A stretch of DNA of 60,861 bases from CAYRYU01 sp964428355 (GCA_964428355.1 CAYRYU010000039.1:1-60861); one strand, 5' to 3'. Numbered from the stretch's first letter, positions 39,566-48,370 are shown. Numbers and translations: made by a program. Notes: generated by a model from the sequence alone, not told the origin.

Positions 39566-40702
39566 GTGTTGCCGATGAACAAGGACGAAAGGCTTTCCCA
39601 ATTCGATTCGTGGCGTCCGGTGCTCGAAAGGTGCCTCGAAAAACTGCGGGACGAAGTGGGGTTCCTTCTGAAACGGGAGGGGATCGCCATTCATCTGCTG
39701 TCCGGTCGGGTGAAATCGAGGGAAAGCCTTCGCTACAAACTGTCGAGGCCCGACAAGACATACAAGACCCTGTGGAACGTTTCCGACCTTATCGGTTTGC
39801 GGATTACCGTCTACTTCGAGGACACTATCGAGCGGATCGCCCAGGTGATCGAGGGAAGCCTTCCAGTGGACTTCTCCAAATCCACCGACAAGTTTCGCAT
39901 CAAGGATCACGGGACTTTCGGTTACCGTTCCCTCCACTACGTCAGCGCCCTTCCCGCAAACCGGGAGTTCGAAACCCCCCTTCCACCCGAGTTCAGGTTC
40001 GAAATACAGATCCGGACCGTCCTTCAGGACGCGTGGGCCGAAGTCGAGCACGATCTCGGTTACAAATCCCTCCGGTACAAATCGGAATCTTTCGTCCCCA
40101 GCGGGATCCGGCGACGGTTCAGCCGCATCGCGAGCCTCCTCGAGATCGTCGATGAGGAGTTCGTCTCGATCCGCCGGGAGCTCGATGCGCACGAGCAATC
40201 GGCCAGGACCGCTCTTTCCGACCCCTCAAAGCCGGTCGCCATCGACGGAGTCTCCCTGAAATCCGTCCTTGACGAGGGAGGCGTTCGCGCCCTGGACAGG
40301 GAGGTTGCCGGCGTCCTGGGCAAGGATCTCGCGGAGGAGGTTTTCTTTCCGGAATACCTTTTGAAGCTCCTCCGGTTGGCAGGGCTGAAGACCACGGCGG
40401 ATCTGCTCTCCGCGATCGAAAAGCACGGTCCCCGTGTTCCTGGGATCATCCCGCCCTATTTCGAATTCACGAAGCGTGCCTGGCAGCTGACCGTCAACAG
40501 CATCGACCGGGTTTACCGCGGTTACGGGCTGTTTTTCCTGGCGCATGTCACCGTCATCCTGAGTCATCACCTCGAGATCGACAAGGTTTCCCAGCTTGCC
40601 TCGATCTACCGGGAGTTGGACTATCCCGACGACGAGAAGTCCGCCCGCGAGGTGGCCGGTGGCCTCTTTGCCGCCCTGAAGGAAACCCTCAACGGAGCCT
40701 GA
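39566..40702 (+). CDS. RelA/SpoT-domain protein (small alarmone synthetase-like)
   Basis: A 378-residue cytosolic protein with a (p)ppGpp synthetase domain (about 45-170). It shows RESLRYKLSRPDKTYKTLWNVSDLIGLRI, the synthetase core HGTFGYRSLHYV, and QIRTVLQDAWAEVEHDLGYK, whose acidic residues position Mg-ATP. There is no HD hydrolase, TGS or ACT domain. About 200 C-terminal residues are helical and unrecognised (FPEYLLKLLRLAGLKTTADLLSAIEKHG). It may make (p)ppGpp or another pyrophosphorylated product; toxic relatives exist. The GTG at 39566 is favoured by GGGGAAG seven bases upstream; ATG at 39575 is the alternative. It is divergent from kinase 1. Confidence 0.88.
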   Translation: MLPMNKDERLSQFDSWRPVLERCLEKLRDEVGFLLKREGIAIHLLSGRVKSRESLRYKLSRPDKTYKTLWNVSDLIGLRITVYFEDTIERIAQVIEGSLPVDFSKSTDKFRIKDHGTFGYRSLHYVSALPANREFETPLPPEFRFEIQIRTVLQDAWAEVEHDLGYKSLRYKSESFVPSGIRRRFSRIASLLEIVDEEFVSIRRELDAHEQSARTALSDPSKPVAIDGVSLKSVLDEGGVRALDREVAGVLGKDLAEEVFFPEYLLKLLRLAGLKTTADLLSAIEKHGPRVPGIIPPYFEFTKRAWQLTVNSIDRVYRGYGLFFLAHVTVILSHHLEIDKVSQLASIYRELDYPDDEKSAREVAGGLFAALKETLNGA

Positions 40703-40811
40703 GACCCGAGGTCGGCGGCGAACACTCTCTCTGACGCCTCCGGGAACCCTTCGCGTCGCTGCTCATCCATGATCGGGCCAACGAACCAAAACCTTGTGTC
40801 GGCCACTCTTC

Positions 40812-40817
40812 TATAAT
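40812..40817 (+). promoter_or_regulatory. Possible -10 box before the 199-residue exported protein
   Basis: A perfect TATAAT 49 bases before the ATG at 40867. No convincing -35 hexamer at normal spacing. Confidence 0.35.
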
Positions 40818-40866
40818 ATGATTTCCCGGCTGGTCGTTCCGGCAAATCGCACATTGGAGAACCGTC

Positions 40867-41466
40867 ATGCAAAGGACTTTTCGAAAAATCTTCCACCCGG
40901 TGTTCCTCCTTTTCCTCGCGATCGCGCTTCTTTCCCCGGGTGCCTTCGGGGCGGAAACCCCCGAAGACTTCAGCACCATCTTTATCGGCGATATCGCAGA
41001 AGCTCTGGGGGTTCCCGAGAGTTCCGTTTTCCTGAAGGTGGTCGAAGTTATCAGCGATAACACGATAACCATCACCAACCCCTCTTTCACCCAGATCGTC
41101 AAGCCCAAAGACAAGGAGGCCCAGGAACTGTATGATTCCATGCAAGACCTGGTAAATGATCCGAACGCCCTCCAACCCTTCAAGGTAACCATCCAGAATT
41201 CCTCCAGGGTTCTGGTCCAGTTCAGATGCGGACTCGCCATCGGTGGAAGCCTTCAGAAACCCATCGGAAAGGGAAAGATCAGCCCGTCGAAAAATGCCGT
41301 GCTGACCTTCCAGGCCAGAATGATGGGGCTTTCATTACCGGTGCAGGCAATCGTCAGCATGAGATGGATCAATTCGAAAGGCAAGGTTGAACGAAAAACC
41401 CTTTACCGCAAAGCCACCACCGAGGGGGTCACCCTGAAGATCACCTCAAAGATGCTGGGAATGTAA
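40867..41466 (+). CDS. Exported protein of unknown function
   Basis: A 199-residue protein with a clear Sec signal peptide (FHPVFLLFLAIALLSPGAFGA) and a mature part rich in beta-strand patterns (VFLKVVEVISDNTITITNPSF, LVQFRCGLAIGG, AVLTFQARMMGLSLPVQAIVSMRW). No domain, catalytic motif or lipobox was recognised, and it has only one cysteine after the signal. The ATG follows TTGGAGAACCGTC. It stands between the RelA/SpoT-type gene (164 bases upstream) and msrBA on the same strand; whether they are cotranscribed is unclear. Function unknown. Confidence 0.78.
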   Translation: MQRTFRKIFHPVFLLFLAIALLSPGAFGAETPEDFSTIFIGDIAEALGVPESSVFLKVVEVISDNTITITNPSFTQIVKPKDKEAQELYDSMQDLVNDPNALQPFKVTIQNSSRVLVQFRCGLAIGGSLQKPIGKGKISPSKNAVLTFQARMMGLSLPVQAIVSMRWINSKGKVERKTLYRKATTEGVTLKITSKMLGM

Positions 41467-41691
41467 CCCAACCCCGCGCTCCTCCCGCTGGAATCCGGAG
41501 CGCCAGGGCATCACCGGTCCCAAACCCGGTGGATGAAAAGCATGTGGTCCTTTTCACCGGCCACCTGCTTTTTTCCTTGTTCGGGAACCCGAGGAAATCG
41601 ATCTCCCTGTCGCGCGTCAGGTACCGATGGGGGCTGGAAAGATCGGGGGAAACCACTTAACATGTTTTTGATACTCAGGGAGGGAAGCTCC

Positions 41692-42660
41692 ATGAAATTC
41701 CCCGTTGGGCGGTTGGTGATCGTCGCAATTTCCGCGATCTCGGCATTGGCGGCTGTTGCTGGAGGTGAGAATGTGAAACTTAACCCGTTGACTCCCGAGG
41801 AAAAGGCCGTGATCCTGCAGAAAGGGACCGAACCGCCCTTCTCCGGCCGGTTCTACGCCCACAAGGAAAAAGGGACCTACGTTTGTCGCCAGTGCGATGC
41901 GCCCCTGTACCGATCTTCCGACAAATTCGAATCGGAGTGCGGCTGGCCCAGCTTCGACGACGAGATCCCGGGAGCGGTCGTGCGCAAGGCCGATCGAGAC
42001 GGGCATCGCACCGAGATCCTCTGCGCCCGCTGCGGAGGCCATCTGGGCCATGTCTTCCTGGGGGAGGGTTTCACCCCCAAAAACACCAGGCACTGCGTGA
42101 ACTCGATCTCGCTGGCCTTCCTTCCCGCCCGAACGGAAACCCCGCCCGGGTCGGCTACGCTAACCGCAGGTGCCTCCCCCAGGGAGCGGGCGATCTTCGC
42201 GGGTGGGTGCTTCTGGGGTGTCGAGCACCTGCTCCAGCAGGTTCCCGGCGTAATCTCGGCGACATCTGGATACATCGGGGGAACCACCGACCACCCGACC
42301 TATCGCGAGGTCTGCGATCACGGAACAGGCCACGCCGAAGCGGTGGAGGTCGTTTTCCACCCCGGCCGGGTCACCTTTGAAGAACTGACCAGGCTGTTCT
42401 TTGAGATCCACGACCCGACCCAGACAGACGGGCAGGGCCCTGACCTTGGCGATCAATACCGTTCCGAGATCTTCTTCACGAGCGAATCCCAACAAGCAAC
42501 TGCCCTGCGCCTTATCGCGCTCCTGAAAGAAAAGGGGTTGAAAGTTGCGACCAAGGTGTCTCTTGCAGGAACCTTCTGGCCCGCCGAAGAGTACCATCAG
42601 GATTACTACGCCAAGAACGGGAAATCCCCCTACTGCCACCGCCGCGTGAAACGTTTCTGA
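41692..42660 (+). CDS. msrBA: Exported bifunctional methionine sulfoxide reductase B/A
   Basis: A 322-residue MsrB-MsrA fusion that repairs both stereoisomers of oxidised methionine. A signal-like N-terminus (RLVIVAISAISALAAVAGG) directs it to the envelope. MsrB comes first: zinc cysteines C65, C68, C111 and C114 and catalytic C135 in RHCVNSISL. MsrA follows: GGCFWGVEHL with catalytic C173, then YREVCDHGTGHAEAVEV and the closing EYHQDYYAKN. The ATG at 41692 follows GGGAGGGAAG; the longer frame from 41533 is rejected. Recycling would need a thioredoxin-like reductant in the periplasm. A palindromic element follows. Confidence 0.95.
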   Translation: MKFPVGRLVIVAISAISALAAVAGGENVKLNPLTPEEKAVILQKGTEPPFSGRFYAHKEKGTYVCRQCDAPLYRSSDKFESECGWPSFDDEIPGAVVRKADRDGHRTEILCARCGGHLGHVFLGEGFTPKNTRHCVNSISLAFLPARTETPPGSATLTAGASPRERAIFAGGCFWGVEHLLQQVPGVISATSGYIGGTTDHPTYREVCDHGTGHAEAVEVVFHPGRVTFEELTRLFFEIHDPTQTDGQGPDLGDQYRSEIFFTSESQQATALRLIALLKEKGLKVATKVSLAGTFWPAEEYHQDYYAKNGKSPYCHRRVKRF

Positions 42661-42668
42661 GAAATAAG

Positions 42669-42724
42669 AAATTGGGGACACCCGACCAGTTTCTCCCGAG
42701 AAACTGGTCGGGTGTCCCCAATTT
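42669..42724. repeat. Palindromic repeat element, copy 4
   Basis: Perfect hairpin with the GGGGACACCCGACC core, outer arm AAATT and inner arm AGTTTCTC. It lies between the convergent msrBA and ankyrin 2 genes, starting nine bases after the msrBA stop. Confidence 0.92.
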
Positions 42725-42751
42725 CCAGGGAAACCGGAGGTTTCCCCAAGG

Positions 42752-44092
42752 TCAGTCGCCCGCCTGAACGGCTGTTCCGCCAAGGTCGGCGAGGAATTTG
42801 TCGGTGTCGGTATGGTTTCCCCGGCGGGCGTAATCCCTTGGGGTGAAGTTTCCACCATCCCTTGCGTTGATGAAGTCTCGGAGATGGCCTCGCCGATAGA
42901 GCATCTGGAGGACCGCCAAACGGCCTTCCTGGGCGGCGAGGTGAATGCAGGTGGCTCCCCTGGCATCGGGGATCGAAATGTTCCCACCGTTGTCGATCAG
43001 GAAAGAGAGCATCTCTGGGGATTCCCTGACCGCGGCGATATGGAGCGGGGTGCGCATGTCGTTCCCCGGTTCGTTCACGAGAGCCCCATGGGCGAGCAGG
43101 ACCGCCGCAACCGACGCGTTTCCCGTGAAACAGGTGAAGTGGATCGGGCGCCAACCCTGGTTCTCGACGATGTTGATGTCGATCCCCCCCTCGCTGATCA
43201 TCCTCTCAACAGCCTCTGGAGTGGAATTGGCGATCAGCATGTGGAGATTGGTCCACTTGCCACCGTATTTCTGGAGCAGCTTGGCGATCTCCCCTCTTCC
43301 GCCAGAAGTTGCCAGGTCTAGGGGTGTCAGTTTCTGGGAGTTCGGGGCGTTCACGAACGCCCCGTGGTCGATCAGCGCCTGGACCACCTTCGTGGAGTTG
43401 CTCCGGACCGCGATGTGAAGGGGGGTGTTGCCGTTGATATCCGTGGCCGACAACCGTGCTTTGCTTTTCAGGAGCAGTTCGATGACCTCGACGGTCCCGC
43501 TGGCGGCCGCAGCGTGAAGGGGGGTCCGGTGGCTCGAATCGGGGAGATTGGGATCGGCACCCTTTCCAAGAAGTTGACGCACGATCTCGAGATTGCCCGC
43601 CCCCGCCGCCAGGTGCAACGGTGACTGGAGAGCGGCATCCCGGCTCTGGGGATTGGCAGAGGTTTCGATGATCCGGTTCGCAAGGTCGAGGTTTCCGGCA
43701 CCAAGGCAAAGGTGCAAGGCGTCATTCCCTTCGTCGTCGGTGAACGTCGGATCCGCTCCCCGGTCCAGCAGAAGTGCCGCAACCTGGAACTTCCTGGCGA
43801 ACAGCGCAAAATGGAGCGGCGTGCGGTTCTTCACCCCGGGAACGTCGATGTGCGCCCCCCGGTCCAGAAGAAAACCAACCAGGTCGGAACGGCCGTCCTC
43901 GGCCGCCTGATGGAGGATCGTGATCCCTTCCGAGGCAAGGGCGGTAGGTGAGGTCCATGGCTTGAGGATGAAAAGGGTCCTCCATTGGCCGAGAGAAGCG
44001 GTCCTCATAGATGCATCCAGGTTGAAGTTCCGGTTGACGAGGATCCCTGTGAGGAGGACCAGAATTCCAAGGAGGTTGAAAAGCCTGCTCAC
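42752..44092 (-). CDS. Membrane-anchored ankyrin-repeat protein 2
   Basis: A 446-residue protein with an N-terminal hydrophobic anchor (LFNLLGILVLLTGILV) and about ten ankyrin repeats, e.g. TPLHFALFARKFQVAALLLDRGADPTFTDDEGND, SPLHLAAGAGNLEIVRQLLGKGADPNLPDSSHR and TPLHIAVRSNSTKVVQALIDHGAFVNAPNSQKL. The repeats most likely face the periplasm. Its ATG overlaps the stop codon of kinase 2 (ATGA), so it is translated by coupling with the kinase and is a strong candidate partner. It resembles exported ankyrin protein 1 near the degenerate-D1 Clp gene, although that one has a cleavable signal. Confidence 0.9.
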   Translation of the reverse strand: MSRLFNLLGILVLLTGILVNRNFNLDASMRTASLGQWRTLFILKPWTSPTALASEGITILHQAAEDGRSDLVGFLLDRGAHIDVPGVKNRTPLHFALFARKFQVAALLLDRGADPTFTDDEGNDALHLCLGAGNLDLANRIIETSANPQSRDAALQSPLHLAAGAGNLEIVRQLLGKGADPNLPDSSHRTPLHAAAASGTVEVIELLLKSKARLSATDINGNTPLHIAVRSNSTKVVQALIDHGAFVNAPNSQKLTPLDLATSGGRGEIAKLLQKYGGKWTNLHMLIANSTPEAVERMISEGGIDINIVENQGWRPIHFTCFTGNASVAAVLLAHGALVNEPGNDMRTPLHIAAVRESPEMLSFLIDNGGNISIPDARGATCIHLAAQEGRLAVLQMLYRRGHLRDFINARDGGNFTPRDYARRGNHTDTDKFLADLGGTAVQAGD

Positions 44093-46659
44093 TTGGGCCC
44101 TCCCTCTCCCGAAAGGAGCGATTCACGAAGATCCCTGATTCGGAAAAGGGCTTCGCGGGCCTGCTTCCGGCGCGTTGAGCCTACCGCCCAGATCGCGAGG
44201 ATGAAGATTGGAAGGGCGGGAAGGACTGCCAATCCCGTCATCGTCATCAGCAAAGTCATGAATACACCTGAAAAGCCGATGTAGAGGTCGGGACCTTGGG
44301 AACCATAGGCTTCCCGGGATAACAGCTCCAGATGCTTCCTTTCCTCCAGAATTCTTTCCAGGGCCTGGAGGAAAGCCTTGTCCGGCCTCGCAGCTATTGG
44401 AGAACGATCCAGTTCCAGCTGGGACATCAGGGTTGCCCAATCAGGAGCACCGGCAGTGCCCCTCCGGGGCAGAAGATCAGGGGCTTCGATAATGACTGCC
44501 TGTTCCTCGAGGGGGTTCTGAGAAAGAAATGTCCTGAGAAGAGCGGGGTCGTCCTGGACTCCGGTCCGCCGCTCCATCAGCATGGCGACCATCGGAGGCA
44601 GCAGCCGATCCCTCAAGGCAGCCTCCTTGGTGCGGGACTTCAGGAATAGGCTATACCGGATGCAGAAGTTTTCGAACTCCCGCCCCCGGGAAATCCCGAA
44701 CCTCTGTTGGAAGGACTCCTCGAGCCAGGGAAGCTGTGCCCGTTCGCGGAGGAAGAACCCGAAGACCTCCTCCGACAGTTCTCCATATTGGAGGAATCCG
44801 AGGAATTTGTCCTGAAACCCCTTCTTCGTGACGATCGAGGTGACGAGCTTCTCCTCCTTCCCCGCGAAACCTTCTAGGAGCCGGAAACCCTGGGCTCCAA
44901 GTCCCCTCCTGTGGCATTCCCCGAGGAATCCCCAGAGGACGCAGGCCATCTCGTCGAGGACCTTGAAATCTCTTGCCCACGGAATGAACCCTGTCGTGCC
45001 CGCTATCTTGAAGAGAAGTTCGGGGCCCTGTTCCTTGTTCGCCGTTCCGCGCGCCTTCAGAAGTGGTTGGTCCAGCGAGAAGGCTCCGGTCAAAGAAACC
45101 TGAAGGATGATTGCCCGCCTAGGAAGAGGTAGCGCCGCCATGGGGGAATCCATCATCCCCTGAGCCAGGGTGAAAACACGCTCCAGTTCAGGGTTCACGC
45201 CCCCCCGTAGCGCGGCAATCGTCTGTGCGGTCCACCCTTCGAAAAGCTTCTCGATGAAGAGGATGTCTTCTTCTCTGGCTTCCTGGGCTGCGCACTTTCG
45301 GAGGAGGGCGATGAAGGTCTCCGGTCCGAGCCTCTCACCGTTCCAGGCAGGAACCACCCACGGTCGGAAAGCGATGCAAACCCGGAACAGAGCAAGCCAG
45401 GGATGCTCGCCCTTCGCGATTATCCTTCCCGCGAGGTCGGCTTCGTCGAAATCCCGGTTTTTCTCGAGCCATTTGACCAGCTCGAGTGATTTCGACAGCC
45501 GGATCCCTTCAGCCCACCCTTCAGCGGAGGTGGCGAATGCCTCGATGAGTTCGGGAAGCGTGGAGTATTCCCTTCCGAGGAAAACGTGGGGGAAACGGCG
45601 GTGGCGTACTCCTGGCACGACCTGCCCTCCGGTTTGCCCTCTTGCAATGGCGGTGGAGGAGGTCGAGGTCCGCCCGGTAGTGGTCTCCCATGCGGGGTGT
45701 TTTTCCATCCATTCCTTGATCCGTTCTTCACCCCACCTCTTATCTGGATTCCGCTCTAGGAGACCTTTCAAGAGGTCTCCCCAGATGGGGGGAAGAGTGG
45801 TAGGAAGAGGAATACCTTTCGTCGACAGCTGGAGGAAGATTTTCTGGCGGGACATTCCAACGAACGGATGGGCCCCCCCCAGGATTTCCAGAAGGATTAT
45901 CCCGAGAGACCACCAATCGCTCTTGGGACCTACGACCCCGGAAAGGCTTTCGGGTGATTGGTACAGGCTCGTTCCCTTGACCTGTGTCAGTTTCTTGGAA
46001 AACTCCTCGTCGAGGAGTGAGGCGATTCCAAAGTCGGCGACCGACACGCTGAACGGATCGATCGTCCTGACCAGGATGTTCGCCGGCTTCAGATCGAGGT
46101 GCAGGATCCCGTTGGAATGCATTGTCCGCAGAAAATCGACGGCGTTTCGGAGGAAAGAGGCGCGCTCAACCTCGCTGAGCTTGCGGCTCGCAAGGACCCT
46201 CTCGAGAGTTCCCTGGCGGAAGTATTCCTGGATTTCGAAGTAGCGCTGGGAAGCAGGGTCATAACCGTGTTCATGGACCTGGACGAAAATTCCGGGATTG
46301 GAGGCAGTAACCTCGAGGAGTTTTGCCAGAACCTCTTCCTTTGGCTGGATTCCGAGACGGTACAACTTCAGGATCCGGTTCTCGCCGTTTTTCTCGAGCA
46401 GAAAGATGTCTGCCTCGCCGCTTCTGGCGGGGAACTGCCTGACAACAGTCCATCCCCTGAAGGTCTGGGTGACAGTGGTCGATTCCCGCTTTTCCCCTTC
46501 CCGTGAGCCGTGGTCGAAGACCGTGGCCCCCGTTTCGGTTGCCAGGGATGTGGGAATGTCGGGTCCGGGGCGCCCCTCGACGATTGTTCCGTCCCCGGAT
46601 GGGGGCAAACCCTTTTTCGCCCCATCGGGCTCGCGCAAAGTTCTTGTATCGTCAGCCAT
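44089..46659 (-). CDS. Membrane-anchored Ser/Thr protein kinase 2
   Basis: An 856-residue paralog of kinase 1 with the same architecture. The kinase domain shows the loop FPARSGEADIFLL, lysine K98 in ILKLY, HLDLKPANI with D189, DFG (209-211) and SPES (235-238). The post-kinase region again begins FLGREYSTLPELIEAFATSAEGWAEG...LVKWLEK. Near the C-terminus a hydrophobic hairpin (VFMTLLMTMTGLAVLPALPIFILAIWAVG) anchors it, followed by a short charged tail. The first 65 residues are polar and disordered. The start at 46659 lacks a Shine-Dalgarno sequence but is nine bases after TATTCT. The gene is coupled to ankyrin 2 and divergent from protein B. Confidence 0.9.
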   Translation of the reverse strand: MADDTRTLREPDGAKKGLPPSGDGTIVEGRPGPDIPTSLATETGATVFDHGSREGEKRESTTVTQTFRGWTVVRQFPARSGEADIFLLEKNGENRILKLYRLGIQPKEEVLAKLLEVTASNPGIFVQVHEHGYDPASQRYFEIQEYFRQGTLERVLASRKLSEVERASFLRNAVDFLRTMHSNGILHLDLKPANILVRTIDPFSVSVADFGIASLLDEEFSKKLTQVKGTSLYQSPESLSGVVGPKSDWWSLGIILLEILGGAHPFVGMSRQKIFLQLSTKGIPLPTTLPPIWGDLLKGLLERNPDKRWGEERIKEWMEKHPAWETTTGRTSTSSTAIARGQTGGQVVPGVRHRRFPHVFLGREYSTLPELIEAFATSAEGWAEGIRLSKSLELVKWLEKNRDFDEADLAGRIIAKGEHPWLALFRVCIAFRPWVVPAWNGERLGPETFIALLRKCAAQEAREEDILFIEKLFEGWTAQTIAALRGGVNPELERVFTLAQGMMDSPMAALPLPRRAIILQVSLTGAFSLDQPLLKARGTANKEQGPELLFKIAGTTGFIPWARDFKVLDEMACVLWGFLGECHRRGLGAQGFRLLEGFAGKEEKLVTSIVTKKGFQDKFLGFLQYGELSEEVFGFFLRERAQLPWLEESFQQRFGISRGREFENFCIRYSLFLKSRTKEAALRDRLLPPMVAMLMERRTGVQDDPALLRTFLSQNPLEEQAVIIEAPDLLPRRGTAGAPDWATLMSQLELDRSPIAARPDKAFLQALERILEERKHLELLSREAYGSQGPDLYIGFSGVFMTLLMTMTGLAVLPALPIFILAIWAVGSTRRKQAREALFRIRDLRESLLSGEGGPK

Positions 46660-46668
46660 TTCCAGACA

Positions 46669-46697
46669 AGAATAAATCCAAATCGCCTTTCAAGCAA
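46669..46697 (-). promoter_or_regulatory. Predicted promoter of kinase 2
   Basis: On the minus strand TTGCTT (46697-46692) and TATTCT (46674-46669) are separated by 17 bases, with nine bases to the ATG. Hexamers and distances are identical to the kinase 1 promoter while the spacer sequence differs. Confidence 0.6.
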
Positions 46698-46755
46698 CCA
46701 CCGAAGGTGCCAACCGGGAGGCGAAATTCCCATTATCCCAACTCCGGGCGGAATC

Positions 46756-46764
46756 TGGTATAAT
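46756..46764 (+). promoter_or_regulatory. Extended -10 promoter for coiled-coil membrane protein B
   Basis: TGGTATAAT, a perfect extended -10 element, lies 34 bases before the TTG start at 46799. No -35 match is needed for this class and none is seen. Confidence 0.5.
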
Positions 46765-46798
46765 TTCCCAATCAGTTGCGGATGGGAGGCCTCCCGGT

Positions 46799-48370
46799 TT
46801 GAGCAGCGCGATAGTGGTCGTTCCCCTTCTTTCCCCGCTCGGCCTAGGGTTGGGGACCTTGACCGCGATTTTCTTCGTGGCTGTTCCGACAGTAACCGCC
46901 GTTTTCCTGGGCAAGCTGGCCAACATGATTGCCATGACTGGGCAATCGTCATGTGGTGACAGCTCGGCGAAACTCGAGGAATGTTCGAAAAAAGTTGGAC
47001 AGGAACTGTCGGGCGCGCTGAAAATCTTCGAAGATCGTATCCAGGGATCGAGCCTGGCTGAACCGGTCAAGAATTCACTCCGGAAAGACCTGGAGGTTGT
47101 AAAAGCGAGGGTCATCCAGGTGGTCGCGCATGTCAAAGCCGGTTCATTCACACCCGTCCAGGGTTCGGAGCTTCGGGATGCCATGGAAAAGCTGGGTGAA
47201 AGGATCGCCCGTGAAGAAGCCGATGTGGATGAGTTGCTCCGTCTCCGCCTTTTCTACGAAGGCCGGATCCGGGAGTTTTTCGGCAAGCTTCGTGAGCCTG
47301 GTTCCGGAGTCAGCGCAGCCGATTTCACCGAGATCGAAAAACGTTTCGGGGAGATTGCCGCCGTTCGAGGGGAAGACCTGAACAAGGCAATAATCCAAAT
47401 GTCCGAGATCCTTACCGGGCTAAGAAGCAGATTCCCTGACGGCCGGGCACCAACGCAAAAGGGGCCGGGAATTTCCGTCGAAAATGAAAGCCCGAGCGCG
47501 CAGGATGTGGCGAGGGCCCGCCAGGAGATCGAATTCTTCTACGACCGGATACGCTCCGAAGGGACGAATTCACTCAGCAACAACGTCACTCGTTTGGCTG
47601 ATGAGGCGAAGGTTTCCTTCTTTCCGGGGCGAATCTTCGCGATCCGGGACGAGGTCAAGCTGACCTACCAGAAGATTCTCGAAGCCCGCCAGTTGAACAA
47701 CTTCTACCGGACCAAGCTCGAATCCTTTCTGGGACTTCTTGGCCCCGCAAGCGACCCGGGGACGGGTGTGGTGACGTCGGGACGGTCCCAGCTTCGCGAG
47801 CGGATCATTGCCGCATTGAGCCTCGGAACCCTCAGCCGGGAGGGCTTCTATGCTTTGGCCGGCGAGGTCGAAGTGTTCCTGGCAAGAGAGTATGATCGGA
47901 AAAGCCAGACCCTCCTCGAGGAGAAGCTTCAGGCGGGCCTTGCCCAGCTTGACTACGTGGTTTCCGGTGACTCCCTCGAAAAGGAGGTCGCCGCCGGATT
48001 TTCCCGCGGGGAGGTGGTTCTTCTCGACACGAAATTCGATGAGTACAAGCTCCTTCTCCGTCTCGGGAAGGACGGCGCAATCGTGATGCGTCTCGTCCGG
48101 ATCGTCGAATCGGAAAAGGAAAAATCCAACCAGAGCGATTTTCAGAAGAAAAAGGATCTCGACCTGATGAGGGAATGGTGCAAACAGGGTGACCGGCTCC
48201 TCGAGTTTTTGCGCGAAAACGGTGTGATCTGCTTCGAGACGCTGCGGGTCGCGGAATCCGTCGATTATATGACCATCGAACAGCTGGAGCAGAGCCGAAT
48301 CGACGTTTCGCGGCTGAAGAAACCCAGGAAACCTTCCGCTCCAGGCACGGAAGGAACGAAAAAGGCATGA
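46799..48370 (+). CDS. Coiled-coil membrane protein B, paralog of A
   Basis: A 523-residue protein of the same unrecognised family as 35152-36780. The N-terminus is hydrophobic (IVVVPLLSPLGLGLGTLTAIFFVAVPTVTAVFLG, about residues 5-38) and lacks the Gly/Ala insert of protein A. Coiled-coil regions follow, then the shared C-terminal domain (LDYVVSGDSLEKEV, RGEVVLLDTKFDEYKLLLRLG, DFQKKKDLDLMREWC, ESVDYMTIEQLEQSRI) and a Lys-rich tail. The start is TTG, supported by GGGAGG upstream and by the extended -10. It is divergent from kinase 2. Strong conservation of the VDYMTIEQLE end suggests a binding surface shared by both paralogs. Confidence 0.83.
   Translation: MSSAIVVVPLLSPLGLGLGTLTAIFFVAVPTVTAVFLGKLANMIAMTGQSSCGDSSAKLEECSKKVGQELSGALKIFEDRIQGSSLAEPVKNSLRKDLEVVKARVIQVVAHVKAGSFTPVQGSELRDAMEKLGERIAREEADVDELLRLRLFYEGRIREFFGKLREPGSGVSAADFTEIEKRFGEIAAVRGEDLNKAIIQMSEILTGLRSRFPDGRAPTQKGPGISVENESPSAQDVARARQEIEFFYDRIRSEGTNSLSNNVTRLADEAKVSFFPGRIFAIRDEVKLTYQKILEARQLNNFYRTKLESFLGLLGPASDPGTGVVTSGRSQLRERIIAALSLGTLSREGFYALAGEVEVFLAREYDRKSQTLLEEKLQAGLAQLDYVVSGDSLEKEVAAGFSRGEVVLLDTKFDEYKLLLRLGKDGAIVMRLVRIVESEKEKSNQSDFQKKKDLDLMREWCKQGDRLLEFLRENGVICFETLRVAESVDYMTIEQLEQSRIDVSRLKKPRKPSAPGTEGTKKA

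Noticed and set aside
39471..39761. N-terminal extension of kinase 1
   Set aside because: It overlaps the divergent RelA/SpoT-type gene and its own promoter; kinase 2 begins at the matching position relative to its promoter.
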